A program made the position numbers and the translations under genes. DNA of 64,000 nt from DRPN01 sp964599235 (GTDB lineage Bacteria > Bacteroidota > Bacteroidia > Bacteroidales > VadinHA17). Below, one piece after another: positions 25,570 through 33,989 of the stretch; within the stretch, counting starts at the first letter, position 1; each line of letters begins with the position of its first letter. The notes under the pieces are model-generated. The model made no database searches. It saw only the letters and a program-made list of their open reading frames with translations, and was not told the DNA's origin. The stretch is from contig CAZRDX010000007.1 of assembly GCA_964599235.1 (NCBI GenBank), forward strand, positions 124,001 through 188,000. Direction: 5' to 3'.

Positions 25570-27056
25570 GAAGTCCTGTATTGTTCATTGCGATCCCCTT
25601 GCTGGCGGCTTTTCTGATCCCGCTGCTGGGTTTTCTGTGGAAGGAGTCGATCCGTGTCCTTCCCGGGCTGGTGCTGCTCTATCTGCTGCTGCTCTCTTTT
25701 TCTTTACTGGGTGAGGTGCTGCAGCATGGCCCCATCGTCGAGATCATCGCCGGATGGAAGCCTCCCATGGGCATCAATCTGGTGTTCAACGCCTTCACGG
25801 GCCTGCTCACCACCCTGATGCTGCTGATGGGCTTCATCATCTGGATCTACAGCTATCGCTTCAAGAACGTGGAATTCGAGGAAGCCAAGAAATATTTCAT
25901 CCTCTTCATGATGCTGGTCACCGGCTCGGTGGGCATCGTACTGACGGGCGATATTTTCAACCAGTTCGTTTTCATTGAGATCACCAGCATCTCGGCCTAT
26001 GCCCTGACGGCTTTCTACAAGGGGCGCGACAGTGCCGAGGCTTCGTTCAAGTACCTGATGGTGGGCTCCCTCTCCTCGATGTTCCTTCTGCTGGCCATCG
26101 TACTGATCTATTCGCAGCTGGGCACGCTCAACATGGCCGACATCGCTGCCAAGGCTCATCTGATGAAGCCGGAGTTCCGGGTGATGGTAGTGATCTTCTT
26201 CATCGTCGGGCTGGGCATCGAGGCGGAGATCTTCCCCCTGAACGGGTGGGCTCCTGATGCTTATGCACAGGCGCCGGGGCCGGTGGGTGCCGCCTTTTCC
26301 GGCATCGTGGTCAAGGCAGGGGTATATGCACTGATCCGCATCCTTTTCACTCTCTTCCCCATGGAGGGGGCCAACCAGTTCCTCATCATCATCGGCATGA
26401 CCACCCTGATCATCGCCGAGTTGAGCGCCATCAGGCAGGACCGTCTGAAACGCATGCTGGCCTACTCCTCCATCGGTCAGATGGGGCTGGTCCTCGTGGC
26501 CTTCGGCCTGGGCACGCGCGAGGGGGTCTTCGCAGCCCTCTTCCTGATGCTCAACCACGCCATCATCAAGTCGCTGCTCTTCCTCTCCGGAAGTTACCTG
26601 GTGTACAACTCCACCCAGAAATACATCGAGGAGGTCAACGGCATGGGCAAAGCATTGCCGATCACCTCTTTCCTCTTTGCGCTGGGAGCCATCGCCATCG
26701 TAGGGATGCCACCCTTTGCCGGTTTCTGGAGCAAATGGTCGTTCCTGTCGGCTGCAGCCGACAGCGGCATGGTGCTGGTCATCGCCCTCATCCTGATGGT
26801 GAGCATCGTGGAGCTGGTCTATTATTTCCGTGTGGTCAACCGCATCTATTTCTTCTCCAACACCACCGGTATCGAGCCCAAGAGACCTACGGTGAACGCC
26901 CTGACGGCAATGATCGTCCTGGGCGTGCTGGTGGTGGTCATCGGCCTGTGGCCCGACCTGGTGACAGGCTACCTGCAGGCAGCTGCCGACACGCTGCTCG
27001 ATAAGGGACGTTACATCCAGGACGTGCTTTCCACCGGACAATTGTTAACCCGTTAA
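25563..27056 (+). CDS. First NuoL/M/N-like ion-pumping subunit (MrpD/MbxH-like)
   Basis: A 497-residue membrane protein of about 14 helices in the proton-conducting antiporter-like family. Helix 5 carries the conserved glutamate (FVFIEITSISAYALTAF), and the central lysine helices are visible further on (SGIVVKAGVYALIRI; MLAYSSIGQMGLV; LNHAIIKSLLFLSGSYLV). At the helix 7 position where most relatives have Lys (KAxxxPLxxW), this protein has Glu220 (IEAEIFPLNGWAPDAY). With its partner downstream it gives the complex two pump modules. Naming as MrpD or MbxH depends on phylogeny. Confidence 0.9.
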   Translation: MVGSPVLFIAIPLLAAFLIPLLGFLWKESIRVLPGLVLLYLLLLSFSLLGEVLQHGPIVEIIAGWKPPMGINLVFNAFTGLLTTLMLLMGFIIWIYSYRFKNVEFEEAKKYFILFMMLVTGSVGIVLTGDIFNQFVFIEITSISAYALTAFYKGRDSAEASFKYLMVGSLSSMFLLLAIVLIYSQLGTLNMADIAAKAHLMKPEFRVMVVIFFIVGLGIEAEIFPLNGWAPDAYAQAPGPVGAAFSGIVVKAGVYALIRILFTLFPMEGANQFLIIIGMTTLIIAELSAIRQDRLKRMLAYSSIGQMGLVLVAFGLGTREGVFAALFLMLNHAIIKSLLFLSGSYLVYNSTQKYIEEVNGMGKALPITSFLFALGAIAIVGMPPFAGFWSKWSFLSAAADSGMVLVIALILMVSIVELVYYFRVVNRIYFFSNTTGIEPKRPTVNALTAMIVLGVLVVVIGLWPDLVTGYLQAAADTLLDKGRYIQDVLSTGQLLTR

Positions 27057-27069
27057 GACTGAAGAGACC

Positions 27070-28917
27070 ATGAACATGATCGTTTTGCTGTTCGTCATTT
27101 TCGCGGGAGGGGCGCTGCTCACCTGGCTGGCCGACAAGGTCGTTCCGGTGCTGCGCGACGGTCTCTTCCTGCTGACGGTGCTCGCTGCCACCCTTCTTTT
27201 CTTCCTGCGCATCGACCAGGCGAGCGTGGTCTCCTTTACGCTTGCCGGCTTTGCCCTGCAGTGGCAGCTCACCCCGCTGGCCCTCCTCTTCTCCTATCTG
27301 GTGCTGGGCCTGGGCCTGCTGGCAGCTGTCTTCGCCATCCCTTACATGCACGGCAAAGACCGCCTGGGATACTTCTACTTCAATTACCTGATGGCCCTGG
27401 GCTCGATGATGGGCATCCTGATGAGCCGCGACCTTATCTCCCTTTTCATCTTCTGGGAGATCATGACCTGGTCGTCTTACTTCATCGTCATCTACCGCGG
27501 CGACGAGGTGCAGCGTACGGGCATCAACTACATTCTTTTCAGTGCTTTGGGGGCCTATGCGATGCTGATGGGCATTGCCATGGTCTGGTCGCAGGGTCAC
27601 AGTCTGCTGATCGCCGACATGATGCGTGATCTGCCTTTCTATCCTCTGGCCTGGCGGCTGTGGGTACCGGTCCTTTTTCTGCTGGCCTTTGCGGTGAAGG
27701 CGGCGCTGATGCCGCTGCATGTGTGGGCACCGGGTGCCTATTCCCGCTCACCGATGTCGTTCACGGCCCTTTTCTCGGGAGCTCTCTCCAAGATGGGCGT
27801 TTACGGGATGGTGCTGATCTTCGTGCAGGTGATGGATGCTCTGCCGCAGGGGGGTGTGGTGCGTGAGGTGACGGCCTGGCTGGGCATCCTCACGGCGGCG
27901 CTGGCCACTCTCTGGGCCATCGCCCAGGACGACGCCCGCCGGCTCCTGGCTTACTCTTCCATCGGCCAGCTGGGATACATCGTCACCGGAGTGGCCCTCG
28001 GCACCCCTCTGGCACTGATGGCCGCCCTCTTCCTGGCCGTGATGCACGCCCTGTTCAAGGGGTCGCTTTTCATGGTGGTAGGTGCCGTGGAACGCCAGAC
28101 CGGCACCACCTACCTCAACCAGGTCACGGGACTGATACGCAAGATGCCGTGGACCTTCCTCACCGCCCTCATCTCCATCATCGCCCTGGCAGGCATCCCC
28201 CCCGTGGGCGGCTTCATAGGCAAATGGATGCTCTACGAGAGCATGATCACCAGCGACCACTACCTGCTGGTCATCTTCACCTTCTTCGCCTCCACCGCAG
28301 CTTTCATGTACTGTTACAAGTTCCTCTTCGGGTTCTTTCTGGGCCAGGAGGAGAAAGAGTGGGAGCATGTGAAGGAGGCTCCAGCAGCCATGGTGATCCC
28401 CTCGCTGCTGATGGCCCTGTTCGCCTTCGTGCTGGGGGTCTTCCCCGGCATCCTTCTCCAACCCATCGATGCGGCGATGCAGAGCATGGGCTTTGCCGGC
28501 GGGGAAGGTCATCTGTGGCAGATGTCCACCCTTTTCAACGACTGGGGCAACCGGGTGTCGATGCGTCCCCTCACCTGGACCATCATCGCCATCTTCCTGT
28601 TCTTCGCACTCTTCCTCACCCTGAAAGGACTGCGGGGCAGCCGCTACGTGGGCACCAAGGACATCAGCACCTCGGGCGAAGTGCCGCGCGAGGAGGAGAA
28701 CCTCACCTTTGCCGAGAACTTCTTCCAGCCTTTCCTGCGCGCCGTGGGGCCGGTGATGCGCTACCGCATCATCACCTACTACCGGCAGATCGGACAGAGC
28801 ATCGAAGCCTTCGCCGACTACCTGCGTCGCATCTACTCGGGCAACGGCCAGTCGTACGCCCTATACGTGATCGCCTTCGTGGTGATCCTGCTGCTTTTCA
28901 AGGACAAGATCTTTTAA
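27070..28917 (+). CDS. Second NuoL/M/N-like ion-pumping subunit (MbxH'-like) with C-terminal extension
   Basis: A 615-residue antiporter-like subunit. Conserved features are the helix 5 Glu (FIFWEIMTWSSYF), the helix 7 Lys210 in VKAALMPLHVWAPGAYSRSP, the Lys of SGALSKMGVYGM, and LLAYSSIGQLGYIVTG. After the ~480-residue core there is a further ~130 residues: another helix near AIFLFFALFLTLKG, then a cytoplasmic stretch and a final helix (SYALYVIAFVVILLLF). This recalls the lateral-helix ends of NuoL-type pumps in shortened form. A second pump is present in Mbs/Mbx complexes but absent in Mbh hydrogenases. Confidence 0.9.
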   Translation: MNMIVLLFVIFAGGALLTWLADKVVPVLRDGLFLLTVLAATLLFFLRIDQASVVSFTLAGFALQWQLTPLALLFSYLVLGLGLLAAVFAIPYMHGKDRLGYFYFNYLMALGSMMGILMSRDLISLFIFWEIMTWSSYFIVIYRGDEVQRTGINYILFSALGAYAMLMGIAMVWSQGHSLLIADMMRDLPFYPLAWRLWVPVLFLLAFAVKAALMPLHVWAPGAYSRSPMSFTALFSGALSKMGVYGMVLIFVQVMDALPQGGVVREVTAWLGILTAALATLWAIAQDDARRLLAYSSIGQLGYIVTGVALGTPLALMAALFLAVMHALFKGSLFMVVGAVERQTGTTYLNQVTGLIRKMPWTFLTALISIIALAGIPPVGGFIGKWMLYESMITSDHYLLVIFTFFASTAAFMYCYKFLFGFFLGQEEKEWEHVKEAPAAMVIPSLLMALFAFVLGVFPGILLQPIDAAMQSMGFAGGEGHLWQMSTLFNDWGNRVSMRPLTWTIIAIFLFFALFLTLKGLRGSRYVGTKDISTSGEVPREEENLTFAENFFQPFLRAVGPVMRYRIITYYRQIGQSIEAFADYLRRIYSGNGQSYALYVIAFVVILLLFKDKIF

Positions 28918-28937
28918 GTTAAACGACAGATAACGTG

Positions 28938-29849
28938 ATGGAAGCGATACTGCAATACATTTGGGGAGCCGTGGTCTCATTCGTTCTGGCTTTCTCCGTC
29001 GGGATCACCTACATGGGTCTGAACCGCAAGGTGACCGCCCGTGTGCAGAACAGGATCGGTCCGCCCTGGTACCAGAACTTCATCGACGTGATGAAGCTGT
29101 GGTCGAAAAAGAGCAACATCCACCACGGGACGATGCACCATCTGGGACCTGCCTTCCTGATGGTCTCGTCGGTGATGTCGCTGCTGATCATTCCCGTGCT
29201 GCAGGGAGACCGTTTCTTTCCCAACCTCACCTTTCACGGCGACCTGATCTTCCTGCTTTACATCATGACCTTCGGGCCTTTAGGTATGGCTTTGGGGGCC
29301 GGTCAGACGGGCAACCCCAACTCGGCCATCGGTGTCACCAGGGGACTGGCCCAGATGGCCGGTTTCGAGATCCCCTGGGTGATGGCCCTCGTAGCCCTGA
29401 TGATCCAGTACAAAACCACCTCTATCGTCGACCTGATGAACATCCAGGCCGAGACGGGCAAATGGATCATGTTCACCTCGCCCTTCGCCTTCATCGCGGC
29501 CATCATGGCGATGTTCGGGATGTTCCGTTATGCGCCTTTTGATATCGTGGGGGCACCTTCGGAGCTGGCTTCCGGCCCCATGTCGGAGAACGGCGGCAAG
29601 TACCTCTTCACGATGATGTCGTCGGGGTCGGTCTTCGCCTTTGCCAAGCTGACCCTCTACACCGACCTCTTCCTGGGCGGGGCACGCAGTCTGCCCGAGC
29701 TGGTGGCCAAGACCTTCGTGCTTTATATGATCCCTGTCCTGTACGGCGTGGTCAACCCCCGTTACCGCACCGAACAGGCGGTACGCTGGTTCTGGGGATG
29801 GCCCTCCTTTTTCGGCCTGCTGGCCCTCATCCAGGCATCACTCTCGTAA
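28938..29849 (+). CDS. NuoH/ND1-like membrane anchor subunit (MbxM-like)
   Basis: A 303-residue, eight-helix protein linking the cytoplasmic redox arm to the pump arm. NRKVTARVQNRIGPPWYQ corresponds to the ERKxxARxQxRxGP motif of NuoH at the quinone-site entrance, followed by DVMKLWSKK and later FGMFRYAPFDIVGAPSELASGPM, the loop-5 region that carries coupling residues. The ATG at 28938 is preferred to the GTG just before it. It follows the second pump gene by 20 bases and precedes the NuoB-like gene by 13. Confidence 0.92.
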   Translation: MEAILQYIWGAVVSFVLAFSVGITYMGLNRKVTARVQNRIGPPWYQNFIDVMKLWSKKSNIHHGTMHHLGPAFLMVSSVMSLLIIPVLQGDRFFPNLTFHGDLIFLLYIMTFGPLGMALGAGQTGNPNSAIGVTRGLAQMAGFEIPWVMALVALMIQYKTTSIVDLMNIQAETGKWIMFTSPFAFIAAIMAMFGMFRYAPFDIVGAPSELASGPMSENGGKYLFTMMSSGSVFAFAKLTLYTDLFLGGARSLPELVAKTFVLYMIPVLYGVVNPRYRTEQAVRWFWGWPSFFGLLALIQASLS

Positions 29850-29862
29850 AAACTCAAAGATC

Positions 29863-30408
29863 ATGATCAACGATAAGGTTTCCCAGAAGATCGTGGATAT
29901 CATCCAGAACTATGCCCGCAAGCATTCGCTGTGGGTGCTGGCGTACGGTACGGGTTGCGGCGCCATCGAGATACCACCCACGATGACCTCGCGTTACGAT
30001 GCCGAGCGTCTCGGGGTACGGGGGGCCGCCACACCCCGCCAGGCCGACGTGCTGCTCATCACCGGCTACCTGACCACCAAGACGCTCAAACGCGTCATCC
30101 GCGTCTACGAACAGATGCAGGACCCCAAGTATGTCATCGGCTTCGGCTCCTGCACCATCAACGGCGGGATGTACTTCGACTCATACAACACCATCAAGGC
30201 ACTCGACCGCTATCTGCCGGTGGATGTCTACATCAACGGCTGCATGCCGCGGCCCGAGGCCGTCCTCGAGGGCTTCGCCAAGCTGCAGGAACTCATCCAG
30301 GCCGGTAAAGCCGAAGGCGCAAAAAAATACAAGGAGAACCTCGAATGGTACCGCGCCAACCAGAAAGAGGTGATCCCCGTATGGCGCATGCCCGAATACA
30401 ACTGGTAA
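29863..30408 (+). CDS. NuoB-like [4Fe-4S] subunit with only three cluster cysteines (MbxJ/MbsJ-like)
   Basis: A 181-residue subunit of the complex I/[NiFe]-hydrogenase small-subunit family: SRYDAERLG, TPRQADVLLITGYLTTK and PVDVYINGCMPRPEA all align with NuoB. NuoB holds its cluster with a CC pair plus two later cysteines. Here the protein has exactly three cysteines: Cys32 (GTGCGAIE, where the second Cys of the pair is Gly33), Cys97 (FGSC) and Cys127 (INGC). One iron of the cluster would lack a Cys ligand. Archaeal Mbs sulfur reductase is described as using such a site-differentiated cluster as the catalytic centre. The reaction in this organism is inferred only. Confidence 0.9.
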   Translation: MINDKVSQKIVDIIQNYARKHSLWVLAYGTGCGAIEIPPTMTSRYDAERLGVRGAATPRQADVLLITGYLTTKTLKRVIRVYEQMQDPKYVIGFGSCTINGGMYFDSYNTIKALDRYLPVDVYINGCMPRPEAVLEGFAKLQELIQAGKAEGAKKYKENLEWYRANQKEVIPVWRMPEYNW

Positions 30409-30421
30409 CGGAAAAACCACC

Positions 30422-30991
30422 ATGGAAGAGAAGAAAGAAGCCATCATCCGTAAACTCACCTCCCACTTCAGCGATGCCGTCAGCACCCCCTACGACGGCA
30501 ACAGGATCGACATCAAGGTGAAGAAAACGACCATCCCCGCCATCCTCTTTTACCTGAAGGATGAGATGGGGTTCAACCATCTTTCGCACATCTCGTGTGT
30601 CGACTGGATCGAAGAGAAGGAGTTCGAGCTGATTTACATCATCTGGTCCTATACCGATCACATGAAGGTCTTCGTCCGCACGCGCATCGACCGGGAAGAT
30701 CCTGTGATGGAGAACATCGACATGATCTGGCGTCAGGCGAACACATACGAGCGTGAGATACGTGAGATGTACGGGATACAGTTCGAGGGGCTGGAGGCGC
30801 CGGAAGAGTTCCTGCTGGAGGACTGGCAGGGGCCGCCGCCGATGCGGCGTGACTTCGATACGCATGCCTATGCGATGAAGACCTTCTGGGACCGCCAGGA
30901 GGCCCGCAGCGACGCACAGGATGTACGGGAGACCATCATCCGCCGCACCGGAGAAGAATTGCCTGACTTTGCTAAAAAATATTCGAGATAG
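30422..30991 (+). CDS. NuoC-like 30 kDa subunit (MbxK-like)
   Basis: A 189-residue soluble subunit of the NuoC family. GFNHLSHISCVDWIEEKEFELIYIIWSY is the central beta-sheet and NTYEREIREMYGIQFEGL (residues ~102-119) is the conserved WxEREixDmxGixFxG motif. The C-terminal ~40 residues after DWQGPPPMRRDFDT are a charged helical tail. It docks next to the NuoD-like subunit; its stop is directly followed by the start of that gene without a spacer. Confidence 0.92.
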   Translation: MEEKKEAIIRKLTSHFSDAVSTPYDGNRIDIKVKKTTIPAILFYLKDEMGFNHLSHISCVDWIEEKEFELIYIIWSYTDHMKVFVRTRIDREDPVMENIDMIWRQANTYEREIREMYGIQFEGLEAPEEFLLEDWQGPPPMRRDFDTHAYAMKTFWDRQEARSDAQDVRETIIRRTGEELPDFAKKYSR

Positions 30992-32095
30992 ATGAGAGAG
31001 AAAGCGACCACCCTGTATCTGGGCCCGCAGCATCCGGGGATCACCGGCAACATGATGATCCGCCTGAAGGTGGAGGGCGACACCATCGTCCAGGCGACCA
31101 CCGAGGTGGGTTATCTGCACCGGGCTTTCGAGAAGCTGGCCGAGCAGCGCAACTGGCTACAGACCTTCACGCTGATGTGCCGTTTCTGTGTGCCGGAGCC
31201 CGACCCCGTGGAAGAAAGTTATGCCCGTGCCGTGGAGACACTGGAGGGGCGTGAGGTGCCCGAACGGGCCAAATATATCCGGGTGCTGGTGCTCGAACTG
31301 GCCCGCATGGCCTCATACATGCTGTGGTACGGCGGCCAGGCCGGCTCCCTGGGCCTCTACACCATCGGCCAGTGGAGCGTCGGCGACCGCAACTACATCC
31401 TCGACCTCTTCGAAGAGCTCACCGGCGGCAGGGTTTACCACATGTACATCTGGCCAGGCGGCGTACGCCGCGACCTGCCCCCCGGCTTCGAGGAGAAGGT
31501 GCTCAAGACCATGGACTACCTCGAGAAACGCCTCGACGACTACGAAGACCTGATGTTCGACAATGCCATCTTCCGCAAGAGGACCATCGGCGTGGGCGTG
31601 ATCGACCCCGCAAAAGCCATCGAATGGGGTGTCGTGGGACCTCCCCTCCGCGGATGCGGCATCCAACACGATGTACGTATCGACGAGCCTTACGAAGTAT
31701 ATGACCAGCTCGACTTCGAGGTACCCACCGAGGAAGGCTGTGATATCTGGGCCCGCGCCAACGTACGGCGCCGCGAGATACGCCAGTCGATACGCATCAT
31801 CCGCCAGGTGATCGACAAGATGCCGAAGGGCGAGTTCTACAACAAGATCCCTAACCCCCACAAATGGCGTCTGCCCAAGGGAGATGCCTACGTGCGCACC
31901 GAGGCGGTACGTGGCGAGGTGGGGATGTACATCGCCAGCGACGGCTCGGAGAAGCCGCGGCGGGTCCACTTCCGCGGCGCCGCCTACGTCCATGCCATCA
32001 CCCTGCTGGAACACCTGCTGGTGGGTGAGAACATTGCCGACGTGTCGGCCATCATGAACAGTCTGGGCACCTGCCCGCCCGAGATAGAAAGATAA
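30992..32095 (+). CDS. NuoD/[NiFe]-hydrogenase large-subunit-like protein with CxxC and CxxE (MbxL/MbsL-like)
   Basis: A 367-residue homologue of NuoD and group 4 hydrogenase large subunits: LYLGPQHPGITGN at the N-terminus, GYLHRAFEKLAEQRNW, ELARMASYMLWYGGQAGS, and YKxP-like PKGEFYNKIP followed by RTEAVRGEVGMYI. NiFe enzymes need two CxxC motifs. The first is present (Cys63-x-x-Cys66 in LMCRFC), but the second reads CPPE with Glu364 in place of the fourth Cys (GTCPPEIER, Cys361). NuoD has neither pair. A normal NiFe centre is therefore not expected, which fits the Mbx/Mbs group and argues against a hydrogenase. Confidence 0.9.
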   Translation: MREKATTLYLGPQHPGITGNMMIRLKVEGDTIVQATTEVGYLHRAFEKLAEQRNWLQTFTLMCRFCVPEPDPVEESYARAVETLEGREVPERAKYIRVLVLELARMASYMLWYGGQAGSLGLYTIGQWSVGDRNYILDLFEELTGGRVYHMYIWPGGVRRDLPPGFEEKVLKTMDYLEKRLDDYEDLMFDNAIFRKRTIGVGVIDPAKAIEWGVVGPPLRGCGIQHDVRIDEPYEVYDQLDFEVPTEEGCDIWARANVRRREIRQSIRIIRQVIDKMPKGEFYNKIPNPHKWRLPKGDAYVRTEAVRGEVGMYIASDGSEKPRRVHFRGAAYVHAITLLEHLLVGENIADVSAIMNSLGTCPPEIER

Positions 32096-32114
32096 CCAGG
32101 AGAAAGAAGAAGAT

Positions 32115-33920
32115 ATGAGCTTTCTGGACCTCAAAGGAACACTGAAGCCGCTGACGGCGCTCAAGCAGTTCGGTCGCAAGCCGCACACGCTCAAGGAGGT
32201 GCCTTTTCAGCCGCTGGAGGCGGCCGACCGCTACCGGGGCTTCCACTACAACGACATCGAGAAGTGCATCGGCTGCGGCAACTGCTCGACGATCTGCCAG
32301 AACCAGGCCATTGACATGGTGCCTGTGGAAGGCATCGAAGGCAAGAAAGGCGATTCGGGTCTGCGTCCGCGCATCGACCACGGCCGCTGCTGCTGGTGTG
32401 CTCTCTGCGTGGAGGTGTGCCCCACCTCGAGCCTCAGCCTCACCAAGGACTACGTTTATGTGAGCCCCGACCCCGACTCCTTCCTGTGGATGCCGGGGGT
32501 GGACAACCCCGAAGGCAAGGAACGCAAGTCGTTCACCAGCACGCCGGACACCTCGCTCAACGAGTTCCAGCGGGTGCCCATGCCCGAGCTGGAAGGGATG
32601 GAGCGGGTCAAGTCGTTTGCCGAGGTGGTGCTGGGCTACAACGAAGAGCAGGCCCGTGCCGAGGCTTCGCGCTGTATCTCTTGTGGTCTCTGTACGGAGG
32701 CATGCCCCGACCACATGCACATCCCCGAATACATCAACGCCATCGCCCGCGGCAACGATGCCGACGCCGTGCGTATCATCTACGACAACAACCCTCTGCC
32801 GGAGATGTGCGGCAAGGTGTGTACGCGCCGCTGCGAGGAGGTGTGTGCCATCGCCCACCGCGGCGAAGCCGTCGCCATCCGCTGGCTCAAGCGCTACGCC
32901 ACCGAAACGGCTAAAAACGCCGACATCATCCGCGAGATCGTCAATCCCGAGATACACGAACCCAACGGATACAAGGTGGGCATCATCGGTGCCGGCCCCT
33001 CGGGCCTGACCGCCGCCTATTATCTGGCGCTGCGCGGCTTCGACTGCACCATTTACGAAGCCAACCCCAAAGCAGGCGGGATGACGATGTACGGGATCCC
33101 CAAATACCGCTTCCCCGAGGAGAGCCTCGACAAGCAGATCGAATACATCCAGAAGATAGGTGTCAAGATCCACTTCAACACCAAGGTGGGCAAAGACATC
33201 TCCTTCAAGGAGATCTACGAGAAGTACGATGCCGTCTTCGTAGGTGTCGGCTTCCCCAAACCCTGGACGCTGGGTGTCGAGGGCGAGGAGCTGAAGGGTT
33301 CGATCCAGGCGGTCAACTTCCTCTACGAGATCAACAACGGCAAGCAGGTGGACGTGGGCGACAAGGTGATCGTCATCGGCGGCGGCAACGTGGCCATCGA
33401 TGCGGCACGTGTGTCGCGGCGTCTGGGTGCCGACGTGACGATCCTCTACCGTCGTCGTGTGCAGGACATGCCGGCCGACTGGGAAGAGATCGAAGGAGCC
33501 GAACAGGAAGGGGTGCACATCATCCCGCAGGCCATCCCCGTCAAGTTCCACGGCGACGAGCGCGGGCATGTCAAGGCGGTGGAATACCTCAAGGCCGAGA
33601 TGGTCCCCGACGAGAAGGGAGGCCGTCCGCGTCCCGTGCCCATCGAGGGCAGCAATACGATCATCGAGGCTACGGCCGTCCTGGGCGCTATCGGACAGCA
33701 GGGCGACTACAGCTTCCTGGAAGGGGAGTTCGCCGAGCGTATCAAGATCGAGCGGGGACGTTTCGTCGTCAACGAGAAGCAACAGACCACCGATCCCAAG
33801 GTGTTCGCCGGCGGCGACGCGGCCAACCGCACCGCCGACGCCATCAGCGCCATCGCCGACGGCTACCGTGCCGTCAAAGGCATCGAGGAGATGCTGCTCG
33901 GAAAGGCGCGGAAAGCATAA
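32115..33920 (+). CDS. Fusion of a NuoI-like 2[4Fe-4S] ferredoxin with a GltD/NfnB-like FAD-NAD(P)H oxidoreductase
   Basis: A 601-residue protein. Residues ~40-115 hold two ferredoxin clusters (Cys51, 54, 57, 61 and Cys92, 95, 98, 102), as in NuoI/MbxN, the connector at the end of such operons. Residues ~165-260 match the GltD/NfnB N-terminal Fe-S part, with Cys187, 190, 193, 197 and Cys232, 236, 240, 244. An FAD Rossmann fold follows (GIIGAGPSGLTAAYYLA), then an NAD(P) fold (IGGGNVAIDAARVSRRLGAD, with YRRR after it) and the C-terminal FAD motif (KVFAGGDAANRT). The fusion provides a direct electron path between NAD(P)H and the membrane complex. The NAD versus NADP preference cannot be set from sequence alone. 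Confidence 0.92.
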   Translation: MSFLDLKGTLKPLTALKQFGRKPHTLKEVPFQPLEAADRYRGFHYNDIEKCIGCGNCSTICQNQAIDMVPVEGIEGKKGDSGLRPRIDHGRCCWCALCVEVCPTSSLSLTKDYVYVSPDPDSFLWMPGVDNPEGKERKSFTSTPDTSLNEFQRVPMPELEGMERVKSFAEVVLGYNEEQARAEASRCISCGLCTEACPDHMHIPEYINAIARGNDADAVRIIYDNNPLPEMCGKVCTRRCEEVCAIAHRGEAVAIRWLKRYATETAKNADIIREIVNPEIHEPNGYKVGIIGAGPSGLTAAYYLALRGFDCTIYEANPKAGGMTMYGIPKYRFPEESLDKQIEYIQKIGVKIHFNTKVGKDISFKEIYEKYDAVFVGVGFPKPWTLGVEGEELKGSIQAVNFLYEINNGKQVDVGDKVIVIGGGNVAIDAARVSRRLGADVTILYRRRVQDMPADWEEIEGAEQEGVHIIPQAIPVKFHGDERGHVKAVEYLKAEMVPDEKGGRPRPVPIEGSNTIIEATAVLGAIGQQGDYSFLEGEFAERIKIERGRFVVNEKQQTTDPKVFAGGDAANRTADAISAIADGYRAVKGIEEMLLGKARKA

Positions 33921-33989
33921 CGTCCTCGCCCGGCGGCAACCACCGCCAGACGAACATAATGTAATCAACTCTATTTCAGACACATATAC

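Noticed and set aside
23031..28917. Plain Mrp Na+/H+ antiporter operon
   Set aside because: There is no large MrpA subunit, MbhD/MbhE-type pieces replace it, and five complex-I-like redox subunits follow in the same operon.
30992..32095. Membrane-bound [NiFe] hydrogenase
   Set aside because: The second CxxC is CxxE and the small subunit lacks the hydrogenase CxxC, so a working NiFe hydrogenase is unlikely.
32052..33983. 643-codon minus-strand frame opposite the ferredoxin-GltD fusion
   Set aside because: Composition is an antisense artefact, and the plus strand has complete Fe-S and Rossmann motifs.
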